Shown: positions 50,061-61,611, counted from the stretch's first letter. The stretch is 64,000 nucleotides of DNA from Parelaphostrongylus tenuis (GCA_019055375.1 JAHQIW010007202.1:41172-105171); one strand, 5' to 3'. Notes: generated by a model from the letters alone, not told the origin. Numbers and translations are program-made.

Positions 50061-50569
50061 ATATTATCAGATCTCCTCAGATTATTGAGCTAACACGAGA
50101 TTGTCATTTCTATTGGACTAAATTTATCATCTACGCCTAAGTCACAGCCCGATTAAGTCGCGTGGGTGGCTTACAGTTGCTCGTCGCTCTAATGTAGATA
50201 TTTATATTCACATTTAGTAGAAGTTGGAGTTCAGCACAGCTTGAATGAGGCATCCTCACCCAAAGAGCCTTACTCTACAAGGGTATTGTTAATCGATCAT
50301 CATTCGGTTTGACCTGCTTTGTGGTGGCAATAAAACCTGCAGCAGTCAGTCGTATAGTAGCCAGCATATAAGCAATTGATTAATCTAAAACTCACCGCCC
50401 CAATCCCTGTAGGAACAATGAATGTTTCCCTATATTGACGAGCACACGAGAGGTTGTAACAATTCTAATAACCTCGTGTATGCTCATTAGTTGGAAGATA
50501 ATCTTTACAGAGGAGATATGTTATACGCGTTTTCGTGATCTAGACGTGCCGAGTCTTCGGAACTGAGTA
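50061..50569. other. Spacer with imperfect hairpin
   Basis: GAGCACACGAGAGGTTGTAAC and AACCTCGTGTATGCTC (about 50,437-50,489) form an imperfect stem of 15-16 pairs. No gene. Confidence 0.4.
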
Positions 50570-52063
50570 CCAGCGAGTGAGAACCTCACTCAGCACTGCC
50601 GCTTATACCACGGCGATTGCCGCTGATTGCCGAGTGATAATAATAAGCATTCACGAAGACAACCCATTCCGTGATAATCGGAATGATAACAGATCCACGT
50701 AGCAGAAGAAAAATTGTTTCTCCGTTAGCGTAGCTCATTTTTGTCTAGGGAAAGGACCTTTTCAACTTTTTCCTCAGCTTCTTAGTACGCATTCGATAGC
50801 TCAAATCTACGCGACTTCGAAAATGCTCTCGTTTTTCAAAAGGTCTTTTTATTGCGCTACAGTAGTGGAAATAAACTAATGTTCCCAGTCGTTGCGCATT
50901 TTTCTTGAGCTAAAGTGTGTGGAGGAAATTTTCATATTACTCGCAACTCCTCCATGTCAATCATCTCATCAAATGACTACTAAGAGTTTTTTAAAGACGA
51001 TTCACAGACCCTAACGGAGCAAAAAAGTTGCGTCGACTGTGAGATGTGATCTTATGCTTGCAGCTACACCGATCTAAGAAAAAAAAGTAAAACTTAGCAT
51101 TAGAATAACCTAGATTTAGGTTATTGAATGACTACTGAAGACTGAGGAGGAAAAGAAAACATTCTAATCTCTAAAGGGTTGATGAATGGACTGTAATAAC
51201 GGCACTGTACCGAAACTTTTGATAACAATATCGTATAAGTTGAACAGTCTTAGGAGTCAGTAATTAATTTGTAAGCTCTTATTTTTGTGACTTGAAGCGC
51301 TCCAAACAGAGGCAATCCCGTAAGCGTACTTTGAACATTCAGTGAACATGGAGAACAACATGAAAGAGGAATTAGGCGAAAGTCAGCAGTACGGGCACTT
51401 CCAAGGAAGTCACTGACAAAGTATCGGACCTGGAATTTGGCGTTGAACTTCGTATCACAACGGTCATCCCGGCGCTTTATGCAACAAAGACGTGGGCTTA
51501 TACTGCAAGAGTGTTCGAAAAAAAAATGCGCACGAACCCACTGAGCGCTTAAACAATGTCTTCTGAAAATTACCAGCACCTTAAACGTCTAGCTAAAACG
51601 CGCAGTTCAGATCTTTGATTACCATTCCAGGCTTCTTTCAATCATAAGGGAACAATGAATATTCGATCTCATTTGCTGCACAAGATTTCTTCGTAGGCGT
51701 GTTGATAGTAATCCGAAAGTTTTGAACTCTAGAATCTTGGCTAGAGCTGATGTGGCAGGTTTTCAAAAAGACTAACGCTGTTATATTTAAAAAGAAATTA
51801 TGTTTGACATAGGCTGCGCAATTCAACTATTATTTCACTGAAAGCACGAAAATCACATGAACGTACAGAGAACATCACTTAGTATTAGAGTCAGACGTTC
51901 TATTTACAGTTTCAAGAAACAATGTCTGTTTGAATTACAAAAATCGTACTTTCTGTGGCCTGCGGAAGGACCAGTCGATCGACCGGCGCGTTGAAACGGT
52001 AACAACCGTTCTGCGCTCTACCCCACCCCGTAGAAAAGCTAAGACCCCTTGCCGCGTATATGA
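50570..52063. repeat. Right arm of second inverted duplication
   Basis: Counterpart of 41,738-43,265. It includes an F2 interior (51,650-52,063), RTE-2 3' debris (51,335-51,600 +) and an F-like arm block at 50,760-50,990 (CATTCGATAGCTCAAATCTAC and AGGTCTTTTTATTGCGCTAC). Confidence 0.8.
51335..51600 (+). mobile_element. RTE-2 lineage 3' fragment
   Basis: The frames yield NMENNMKEEL, then a CNKDVGLY/TWAY-like stretch and ALKQCLLKI-like remains. This is the ...MNMENDLKEELNRR...AETW...ALERCLLKF region near the RTE C-terminus, also seen at 54,600-54,850. The inverse copy is at 42,190-42,480. Confidence 0.5.
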
Positions 52064-52934
52064 ATTTGTTCTCATTCTCCTTGTCTATTTCTATTCTCTT
52101 GTCGCGAATGCATGCCTCGTCTGGTCTGTCATCTGTTTAGGATGGAAGTGACTAATAAGCCGTTTGCGTCATTGTTCTTTTTGTCGTCAATATGTGTATG
52201 AGGACAAAACATTCAAAAATTTTCCAGAACTTTTTTTCTCAGCTTTAGCCATAACTTGTAAACTGCTGCCCCAACAGTATTCAATATGGATTTATAGTAT
52301 AGATTTCCTCGGTCACATATCCAACGAATGCAAAACAGCATAAGTTGCCATAGTGGAATACATGACAATTGCATGAATTCAAGTGCGGTGTACTTAGATT
52401 CTAGTTTAAAATGTTGAAACGACCACGCTGACAAGACAATCAGACCACTTTGCGTCCTTATCTAAAAATAATTGGTTGAGCAAAACTGCCAGTATGCATG
52501 GATCATCTCCAATTCCTAAACGGTAAGGTCATCAGCACTCAAAAATCTCAGTTCTCATTGTCTGAAATAAGCTCATCTTTTATTCACGTACGAAGGTAAA
52601 AATATAATTGCAAGAAACAGCTTGAGGACCATAAAAACAAAATCGTGAATTTTCGAAATATCTAACCACTCTGTAATGTTCCATCTGTACAGTTCCAAAA
52701 TTAGATTTCTTCTTCGCTGAAGTGGGCGTCACTGTACAGAAAAATTTTCATTCCATTGGTGCTGTGCATTGCTTGCTCAACTCTCAACATGAATCACCAC
52801 CCAGCTGCTGGGCCTTGTTTTAACACTTTCACACGTTACTAATCCGTTTTCAGAGAGATTTTTCCACTGTGCGGTTTCCAGTATTTCTAGCATAAAACTA
52901 ATTTTTTTTTACTTTTCTTCCTGAACGCCACAGG
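52064..52934. other. No feature recognised
   Basis: A minus-strand 73-codon frame (52,213-52,434) is unrecognised. The rest is AT-rich spacer. Confidence 0.35.
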
Positions 52935-53097
52935 AAACTGGCTGAGCGCTCTCCTTGCAATCTCTAGGATAGCCGGCTTTGGTGTTCCACAGGGCGCTGG
53001 TTGCTCACTACCAGGGAGTGCTAAGGGGTGGAATACCGGTCCACGTCCACCTGACAAGCATCACAACCGCTTAGGCACGGCGCCCCTCTGTTTATAT
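52935..53097 (-). mobile_element. S-family tRNA-derived SINE
   Basis: Minus strand: GAGGGGCGCCGTGCCTAAGCG, GACGTGGACCGGTATTCCACC, CAGCGCCCTGTGGAACACC and GAGATTGCAAGGAGAGCGC. The A box is altered (GTGCCTAAGCGG). Confidence 0.6.
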
Positions 53098-53609
53098 CAA
53101 AAATAGGAGCTGAGGGTGAGTCAAAATTGAGTTCTTGTTCTGCGACTGCAGAAAATTCTTTAGAAGGCAAATTTGCACTTGACAATCTTACTGTTCTTAT
53201 GCGATGGAGAACAATCGCTGAAAACTTCCCAAGTCTATTATGGTCTCACATCTAGACGCATATTTGAACCCAGATTGGTGAATCTATTTTCCTTCCAAGA
53301 AGGAAGAAAGAATTTATCTGCACTCGTTTGTCATCAGTAACTATCATATGTACCTTGGGTTAAAATTTTCGTTCTGCCTTAGTATGGATGATCAATATTC
53401 TAAAGCAGTCATATTTAACGAATTGAGAAGGGTGTATCATTACCACACGAATGGATTCGCGGCATGTTGAGTGCAGGCAGAATGCGATGCCAGATCATTG
53501 GCAATTATCAATAAGTTTTTGATAATCATGTGGATTTCACGTCTTAGGACTTTTATAGGATTATAAAACAGACCTTCAATTGCTCCACTATGAAGTTAAG
53601 ACCGCATCT
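53098..53609. other. No feature recognised
   Basis: Spacer before an RTE-2 copy. It may contain unrecognisable RTE 5' sequence. Confidence 0.3.
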
Positions 53610-55260
53610 CCACCACCACTAAGGTGTTGCTTGACAAGAGAAGAAAACTGAGGCTTGATTCTAGTGCAAAACACTTGGCTCAAGTGATAGTAATCTCTAG
53701 CTGCAGAAGAGCTATATGGGAAGATCGTTACCGGTGCAGACAGAGGAAACTGCTGGAAGCAGCACAAAAAACATCTAGACTGAAGAAATTCCGCCGAAAC
53801 TTGTGCGAATATAGTGTTTCGCTCGAGGTTCTGATGAATGAAGATGGAATGCTAGAACATCCCGTCATGACATGGAATTGATAGCGGAAAAAATTTTATA
53901 CCAACCTTTTCCGTTCCACAATCCCCGCTCCAGACCCCAAAATCCCCACTGGAGGAAAGCCACCTAGGATTATACTTTTTGAAGTACCTGTTGTAATAGA
54001 AAGCATGAAGAACGGCACGAATCCAGGACTCGATAACATAATCGACAACTTTTTAAGAGCTGGAGGTCATAATCTACATGTAATACTTGCTACACATGTG
54101 ACATCCTGCCTTCAGAAGGAAAAGTTGAGGACGTCGTGCGCAATCATTCTTCATAAAAAGGTAACCGAAGGGATCTTCGTAGTTGTCGTCCAGTTTGCTT
54201 ACTGAGTGTCCTTTACAAGCTTTTTGCGAAGTTTATACTTCTGCGCACGCATACCAAGAACTCTTTATAAGACTCAGCCAGTTGAGCAAGCAGGATTCCG
54301 TAAAGGATTCTGCTGCATGGACGGGTACTGAAGTCGTCCAATCTGAGACGGGAAGGGCATTCGTGTCGATGGAAAATTCCTGTCACATCTTCGTTTTGCA
54401 GACGTCATCGTCATATTTTAGAAAAGTACCAATAAACGGAGGCGATGGTAAAGGAAATAAACGAAGCCGGAAAGAAGATCTTATTATGTATCAACAGGAT
54501 GAAGACCCAGTTCACGAAGAACTCATGGTGCAATGATGATCAAGTCGAAGTGGATGGATCTCTGATTGCAGAACCACCTCGGATGTGTACCTTGGGCGAT
54601 CATTGAACATGCAAAGCAACATGAAGGAGGAGGTAGATAGGAGGAGTAGAGCAGCAAGGGCCGTATTTGGGCCTCTCAAAAAGCCACCAACCAACTAACG
54701 GACCCAAAACTCCGTGATCACCTTTTCGATTAAGCGGTCCCCCGGCGCTTTGCTATGCAACTGAGACGTGGGTTGATACTTCGACTACGTCAAGACTGCT
54801 ACGAATAACTCACAGAGCGCAGGAACAATGTCTTACCAAATTTAGTCGGTGCACACAACATCTGGCCGGCTTGCATAGCTCAGATCTTCGAAGTCTACAC
54901 CATCTTCGCGACTTAATGGCCTGTAGATCTATGGCGAAACACGGATGGACCGGTCATATACTGAGAAGAACAGGCAAAAGATGGACGAGAAGAAATGTTG
55001 AATGATTTCTACGACAATGTACGCGCCCTCGACGACGGCCACCTTCACGCTGGGCGGACGTGTTCGTTAATTGAATTTAGAAGCTGTACTCGCTGCTACC
55101 GATGTCTTCAGATCACAGTTTAACACTCGCAGCTGCCGTTATGCTCAAATTAGACCACCATCATGAACGACTGTCGCGCAGAAAGGAGCGAATGGAATAG
55201 TGCTGGGGTCTGCACTACTAGTGAAGACGGACCGTATAAGTTTCTAAGCGAGTAAGTAAA
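53610..55260 (+). mobile_element. RTE-2 lineage LINE, degraded, RT to 3' end
   Basis: The copy starts in the linker (VLLDKRRKLRLDSSAKHLAQ, EAAQKTSRLKKFRRNLCEY), then gives the RT: GTNPGLDNIIDNFLRAGGHN, LHVILATHVTSCLQKEKLR, IILHKK and EQAGFRKGFCCMD near 54,283. The C-terminal half gives GKKILLCINRMKTQF, YATETWVDTSTTSRLLRITH, LAGLHSSDLRSL, MAKHGWTGHILRR and RPPSRWADVFV, and the last residues before a TAAG-rich tail at about 55,230-55,255. The RT palm catalytic box is not preserved. It is distinct from the 46-48 kb lineage in its linker and RT sequence. Confidence 0.85.
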
Positions 55261-55639
55261 ACAAACCTTATCCTATCGCTCTATTTTGGTCACTTCCTGT
55301 TGGCCACGTGCTCTACTTTAAACTTTAGTCGTCGAAGCAACCTTTGCAGGAGGAGAGGCTAACTAAACTTACGTGTTCTAAGTATTCCTTGAATAAACGT
55401 TTTTAAGATGATTTCTTGCGCATTCTGAAGGTCAAACTTTCAAAAGTAATATTAGTATGACCAAGGCAAGCTGTTTTCGAAAACTATAAACACACGAGCT
55501 CTTAGTCCACCACCTCCTTTTGAATCACGGAGCCTTATGTAATGAATGTCAAATGTATACACGCTCTTGTAGAGTTGTAATCGCAGAAGTTTTAAGGAGA
55601 ATATTTCAAAAAATTCAATCCTGTCTGTACATAAGGACT

Positions 55640-55855
55640 GAGAAATTCTTTCTGAACGTTTGCTGGCTAACAGTAACAGTGAGAAGGCCGGCGTTAATGT
55701 AGATGACAACATGAAATACAATAAGTTCGTCTTCATGCCGACGTTATGTTCAGGGGCAAGAAGCCAGTTGATTTCTATGCGCTTGATCGTGACCTATGTT
55801 TGGGAGTTAGAAGTAGAACAAATGAATAACTCGACAGCTTGTTAGATTGGCTGTC
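55640..55855 (+). mobile_element. RTE-1-like fragment
   Basis: The frame reads EKAGVNVDDNMKYNKFVFMP, then a divergent stretch and TYVWELEVEQMNNSTA. This resembles the ...KTxFMRN...TSYVYLGRExNMMNDL region of RTE-1. A second piece just downstream (TFAGDIV, about 55,885) resembles the RT catalytic box. Assignment is tentative. Confidence 0.4.
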
Positions 55856-55859
55856 GTAT

Positions 55860-57155
55860 CGGATTCAGATCACGTAGAAGCTTTGACGTTTGCAGGCGAT
55901 ATAGTAGCTGATGTAAACGTCGCGAAATTTATATTCTACGATGCGCTTGCATATCCCGCAAGGATGTAGATGAAAGAAGTTATTGGTTGTGATCGTGCAA
56001 AAATAGCTTTAATTTTCGTGCGACTTTTGATTTTTTCGATAGCAATTTTGAACTGTTGACCGATAGTGCATCTTAAGAGAAATTGTTGTTGTATCATGTT
56101 GATGTGTTGCTGATTGTTGAATAGATATGTTTGATAGAGTTTGATAATTGTTAACTGTGTCAACACTTATATAGGATACATATTAGAAAGCTCCTTTATA
56201 CTATTCCTTCGAAGTTTCACACAGTGATCGGTTACACTAAGAAAATGCGATTTTGAAAGAACACTGACGGTCTTGTGATTGATAATGCTCGGTAATAGCA
56301 TCTTTTCGTTAAGGATATTCAGTTTATTTGAATCTATTAATAGAACTACACACGAGATCCGCTACAAAGTTGAAACAGTGAACTAACTATTTCAAGGTAA
56401 GGCATCACTTTCCTTGTTGACAATGCGCATTGAGAAGGCTTTCCTAGGGCCCAGACCTCTTAGTGAAACTCCAATTATTGAGCGCCTACTAATAGTTTGC
56501 CGAAAAATTTCGAGTATTTGACGTAGACTGCACGAAATATAGAATTTATGCAAAAGATTATGTGTTGGAAAGTAGAGATTTTTAGCGCAACTGAGCCTTT
56601 TATGGAGTTTCTTCATCAATAATCAACTTTTTCGTGCTACTCAAAATTTGCTTATATCGAAATTAGGTATTTTAAACTAAAAAAGTGAGCATAATTCCGA
56701 TTACTATTTGCTTATGGAACGTAGTGTGAAGGTCTTAACACAAATAAAGCCTTATTCCAGGGAGCCCCATTTATTGATTTATTGCGTGAAGACTATATGT
56801 CCAGTTAAAAAGCCCTTTCGGAAAAAGCAGAGGAAACACCAGTACATCCCACAAAGTATAAGTGCATTCCACGTAATTCGTTGCGCAAAATAGGATTTTC
56901 TAGATAATTTCGGCGTCTGAAAATACTTCTGTCAAGTGCATAGAGCAATTATATAACTTCTATAGAGACAAGTAAAGCACTTCCATAAATACCAAGAAAT
57001 CGCTTGTGAAGTTGAAACGAAGCTGAGTTTTTTGAGATACCGAACAACTATGGAAGTAGAGAAAATAAGGAAAAAATATTTGATAACATTGTGAATTATA
57101 CCTTTCGTTTCGAGTGTTTTCTTAAGACCACGCTCAAATTGAACATGTCTCATAA
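55860..57155. other. No gene recognised
   Basis: 1.3 kb of AT-rich spacer with several short, unrelated frames. Confidence 0.4.
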
Positions 57156-57505
57156 TTAATATTTGAGCCAACATGTCATGTGGTCAGTTAATAGGACTGA
57201 CTTATAGAGCTCGATACACGTGTTCCGAACTTGGCAGCCTTATTAGTCGGGCGGTACCTCAAAAGCAATCGAGCGTCAACACTGTCCATTCAGTGATGAT
57301 TTCACTTGATGGACGGTGTAAAATGATCGTCGTCTCCTCACTCTTAGTATAACAGACTGGGCGCCTCAAGAGGATTGACATTAAGACGAAGGGTGCCAAC
57401 CGACTAATGAGACTATCAAGGTCAAAACGCGTGTATTGGGCTCTAAAAGTTAGCCCTATAACAGACTACGTGACATTTTGACTCAAATAATTATTATAAG
57501 ATACA
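57156..57505. mobile_element. M-family foldback element, longest copy
   Basis: The left arm is ATTAATATTTGAGCCAACATG, TCATGTGGTCAGTTAATAGG, GAGCTCGATACACGTG and GGCAGCCTTATTAGTCGGG. The right arm inverts it: CAACCGACTAATGAGACTATC, GTCAAAACGCGTGTATTGGG, CTATAACAGACTACGTGACAT and TTTGACTCAAATAATTATTA. Arms are about 130 bp with an unrelated centre containing GTCCATTCAGTG / CACTTGATGGAC. All other M copies are parts of this arm. Confidence 0.75.
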
Positions 57506-58204
57506 TTGTGAACCATGTGTCTCTTGGAAAGATGTAATTTTCCTTTAAAGTACAGTACACTTTGTAAGTATAAGCGTTCTCTTTACAGCAGTCTTTTTTG
57601 TGAAAACCTCTCATACCTTATACCTTTTATTCTTATATACCTTTTATAGCTTTTATGAATGAAATGATCAATATGAATTATTTATGAATGCACTGATACC
57701 ACTCAGTTTATCAAATAGACTATCATATTTCGATTATAATGCGCGCGGTTCTTTACAAAAAAATTGTATGACTGTCAACATAAATAAATAATCTTTAAAA
57801 TGAGTCCTTGTGATTGCACAAATGATGTCGACTACGACGATGATAGCTTCAACATATGCCTTCACGGATAGATCTAGTTAAGACCATATTCTATATCGTA
57901 GCTTCGTCGTTCACTCGCCTAGGGTATTCCTCTGTGGAATTGCGACACCCTCAAGCCAATGTCACGAATGCAGACGATTCTTCTGCTACAAACAACTCAG
58001 CCCACTACGTCTATGGTTGTCCATGAGGTTTCTTGCATCCCCCAGAGTTCGCCAATTTATTTTTTATTTTCCTACCCTATCGACATCCTATTATATTATT
58101 CAGGCCATTTTCATCCAACACCTTATGTTGTAATCGAGCAGTACCAGATGGCACTTTATTGAATTAGTTTAACTTTTAGCTCCTCACAACACTTTTTTAT
58201 GCTT
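57506..58204. other. AT-rich spacer
   Basis: Includes loosely repeated ATACCTTTTAT(T/A)-like words at 57,620-57,660. No gene. Confidence 0.35.
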
Positions 58205-58275
58205 AGGTGTAATATGGGTCCAATTCCGGTCAGACGCAAGAGTTTTGCACATCATTCTGCATCCTTGAGTATATA
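58205..58275 (+). repeat. T-family fragment
   Basis: GGGTCCAATTCCGGTCAGACGC, AAGAGTTTTGCACATCATTCTG: the 3' half of the tRNA-like unit and its tail start. Confidence 0.55.
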
Positions 58276-58518
58276 TAACATCATAACGCCGCTAAACCTG
58301 TTATATAAATAGAATTCTGCTTGATCATCGAAAACAGCAGTTCATATCTATTTCTATCACTCTGTACTACAATGTTGAATTTTAGCAGTGTTTATTCTCT
58401 TTAACTAAATCGTGCAACGGCTAGGACATAACCAAACGTGGTAGCAGCCAGTATGAAACGTCCGTCATCCACTGAGTGAGCCACTTTGTCGGAGATCATA
58501 AATCAGGGCTTTAGCTCA

Positions 58519-58712
58519 TCGGCGGAGCGGCAACTCACCGGCGGAGCGGCAGCTCACCGGCAGTGCGTCAACTCACCGGCGGTGCGTCAGCTCACCAGCG
58601 GAGCGTCAGCTCACAGCAGAGCGACGCCTCACTGGCGGCAGCTCAAACCGTCAGCTCACCAGCAAAGCGACAGCTCCCCGCCGGCGGCTAGAGCGGCAGC
58701 TCACCAGATCGT
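58519..58712. repeat. GC-rich 19-bp minisatellite
   Basis: About nine units of the form (GGCGGAGCG)(GCAGCTCACC), with variants GGCAGTGCGTCAACTCACC and AGCAAAGCGACAGCTCCCC. It is GC-rich against an AT-rich background. One + strand frame stays open across it (58,486-58,785, Ala/Gln/Ser/His-rich), but 19 is not a multiple of three, so each unit is read in a different frame. That argues against a protein repeat. Confidence 0.85.
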
Positions 58713-59699
58713 GGCCGCTCTAACTAGAACAAAAATGTTAGTTGTTCATCGTTATTGTCTAGGGTTATTTCTTTTGATTCTATGAATTTATGGTTTCTAA
58801 GACTCAGTAATTTTTCACAGAGTTCTTCAGCCGTTGATTTCGGCTAATCATAGTTTTCTTTTTCCAGTTCGTGCCTGAGGCATTTTATGCCTGCAGGCCA
58901 TTTACCATATAAGCCAGGAAGTAAGGCAGTATAGCCCTGCATACCTGAGCGGCGCTGCATCTTAGAGGTTAGTTCAGTCTCGCTTTTTGAATTCCAATAG
59001 GGATTAAGAGCGGCTTCAAAAGTTATTCATCAGTCTTCGTAGGGTCTTTGAAAGTTTGGTTCTACCCGCTTTCTATAGTATTTTTATCATCTTGAATTCC
59101 ATTTTGTGCAATATGAATTGCCAAACACTATTCCTCGACTTGTATTAGCCTCTGTTAAGTCAGTATTTCTTCCTTCTCATTGGTTCTAATACACTATTGT
59201 TGACCTCAAAGTACTAATTCCTTCATGAGCACACGCAAGGGTGCTATCAGCAAAATTTACCGAATTCAACAATTGCTGTTTTTTTGGATTTTCCCTTCCT
59301 CAAAGCAGTTAGCAGTCTCACATAGCTGAAGAATGTTCTTGGTTGAAACCACAAAAGTTAGCCCGCGATATTGCGCCAGTCCATTGGTGATCTTTCGCCA
59401 CAGTTCGTGATTCGTTTGTGGGTTTTTCAAAATTTTCCAAAATGCTTCCAGGAGTATTTTGCACTAATGTCGCATACTCCTATGGGAGCACAGTAGCTTG
59501 TAAATCAAAATATCCTCTTTTATGTGTCTGCATCTTATACATGCCTTGTGAAATATGTGAATTAACTCTGACGTTGCTAAGTTATTGCTCTTGTAATGTG
59601 CGATTAATGATGAATTCTTATCACTAAAATATTTGTACCGGTATGCTTCAAGGAGATCAGTTATGCCGTAATCAAATTCTTGCAACCACCACCTCCACC
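58713..59699. other. No gene recognised
   Basis: AT-rich spacer with short, unrelated frames (for example 59,418-59,627). Confidence 0.4.
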
Positions 59700-59930
59700 T
59701 TCAAAGCAGCTCATGCAATTTTCGTTCAGCGTGAACGGTCGTATAAACGATTGCGCACTAGTTGACATCAGAGAGTTTCTGGTGGAATTCAGTCTTTCCG
59801 TAATTTGTCTGAATGGTCCTTTTTAAGAAATGTTATACAGCTGTGCACATTTCGTTAGAATGAAGAGGTGCATCAGTTGGTAACACTCAATTTTTACGCC
59901 ATTCGAAATACTTCTCCTCACGACAAACAT

Positions 59931-60660
59931 TTAAAGGGGAAGATAATGCATTGAATCATGACATATGCCTTTCTCAACCAGTCCGTTGACTTCATTATCA
60001 ATTCTTGTTGAACAGCTGTGTGATAATATAGTGTTCCCTTGTAAAACATCGTCTTTTAAAACTATGAAGAGGGTTCGATGAAAAATTCGCGTTTTTGTGC
60101 TCCAGTTTTGATATCGGCCAACCAGTGTTCGCATATAGAACTGGTCTGTAGTTTTTTTCGATGAGCTCTGACAGGATAGCATTCGTTTTAACGCTGTCAG
60201 ACGTTTCTTTATACTCAGTAAAGATTAGAACAAGGAGCATACAGTATCCCCAGCAGACTTCGATAACTCGTGACACGGTCTGGATGTGCTACATGCATCA
60301 GAATCCCTTTCGATGCTGCTTGCTCAACTGGCTGTGTCTCATCCACGGTCTTCTGTATAGGAAAAAAAGGACGATATTTGTGAAGAGCTTATAGAGTACA
60401 ATCAGCAAGCATATTGGACGATAGTTCCAAAGGTTTCTTCTGTTACCGTCCTTAAGTAGGATAAGTCTGTCCGAAGTCCTCTACGTGTCCGGGATTTACG
60501 CTTTTTCCAAGAGTGTGATATCATACGTCTTGCGAGATATACCAGCAGTTTCTGGCTATCAGCTCTAAGGAAGTTGGCAGTGAAGTTATAAGGTTCTAGC
60601 GCTGTGCTTTTCTTTATCGTGGTGGAGAGTCAGTGGAGTTTATTGTGTGGTCCCTGTAGT
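59931..60660 (-). mobile_element. RTE-2 lineage LINE fragment, RT domain
   Basis: Minus-strand translation, in order, gives TIKKSTALEPYNFTANFLRA, ARRMISHSWKKR, LWNYRPICLLIVLYKLFTNI, TVDETQPVEQA, MSRVIEVCWGYCMLLVLIFT and EYKETSDSVKTNAILSELIE. These are RT blocks of the same lineage as 53.6-55.3 kb (NYRPICLLSVLYK, FxDYEKAFDSVETN). FDSVE is here SDSVK and several frameshifts occur. The downstream RT part to about 59,931 is weak. Dead fragment. Confidence 0.85.
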
Positions 60661-60664
60661 GTCT

Positions 60665-61340
60665 CGGGCAATGATACGATCGCTGTCCAAAGATGGTTGG
60701 ATTGTCCTTAGCGGCGCACTGAGCTTTGCGCTCTCACGCTTTGGACTTCCGGACTGCGGAGGATCTTTCCTTTGAAGGGGCGAGTTGCACTTCTAGACTC
60801 CGCCGGCTGCATTTTAGACTGCTTGATCGATTGATCTGTTGCCAACTTGTGCCTTGTAACGGAAAAGAGCACAAAGCACTTATACGGGTTATACCGAGCA
60901 ATGGCGTGGTGTTAAACAATTCGATGGAACCGAACAACTTGGTAGCACCAAACAACCCACAGTATACATACATTACTGTAGTAATAACATAACAGCATTA
61001 TGTATATGATAGAGGCATATTGTTTATTGAAGATATGCCTAAGTGAATGTGTAGATTGCCTGATGAGATGTATCGTCATCCGGCGATTTTATGAATGTTG
61101 TAATTGATGGAGCATGACTAGGCGGCAGGGCATGCTTGGGTTGCTATGCTCGCCCGTCCCTCGAGGACATGCACCGTCGGTGGGATCCAGTGGGTGAGTA
61201 TATTGTATTAGGATAGAAAGTGTCACTATTGGTTATATATAGGCAGATTCCCATAACTGCGGTGGTAGACAGAGTATAGCTTGAGTGAGTTCGCTTCGCC
61301 ACGGAAGTGCTATGATCTGATCACAGCTCTATTGAATTCC
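60665..61340. other. No gene recognised
   Basis: A + strand frame of 88 codons (60,726-60,992) includes NNSMEPNNLVAPNNPQ, a low-complexity Asn/Pro stretch, and no recognised domain. The rest is G/T-rich spacer. Confidence 0.35.
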
Positions 61341-61344
61341 CAAG

Positions 61345-61600
61345 AATGTTTATAGCCTTAGCGAGGTTGGCATCTCAGAACCATACAGGCGTGTTTCAGA
61401 AGTGTAGCCCTCCTCGTCAGTAGCTCACATCCCACATTAAACCCTGAATCGTAGCAAAAAGGAGGCGTATGTGGCGATAGCACAATGTACAGCAACATTG
61501 TGCTATCACCTCTCATTAGTCGATGGATCGCAAGTAGTAGATACAAATTGGTCCATAACGTCGACTGTTTTTGAAACCTCGCAATAAACATTCAACATGA
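61345..61600. mobile_element. G-family nested palindrome, copy 1
   Basis: GCCTTAGCGAGGTTGGCATCT, CGTCAGTAGCTCACATCCCAC and GTAGCAAAAAGGAGGCGTATG, then a small palindrome CACAATGTACAGCAACATTGTG. It is followed by a shorter, drifted right side. Confidence 0.65.
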
Positions 61601-61611
61601 TTTTAGAGAAT

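Noticed and set aside
54183..54536. 117-codon + strand frame as an independent gene
   Set aside because: It lies out of frame across degraded RTE-2 sequence, whose recognisable residues occur in another frame.
58486..58785. 99-codon frame over the GC-rich minisatellite
   Set aside because: The 19-bp period changes frame each unit, so the peptide has no repeat structure; openness is explained by GC-rich composition.
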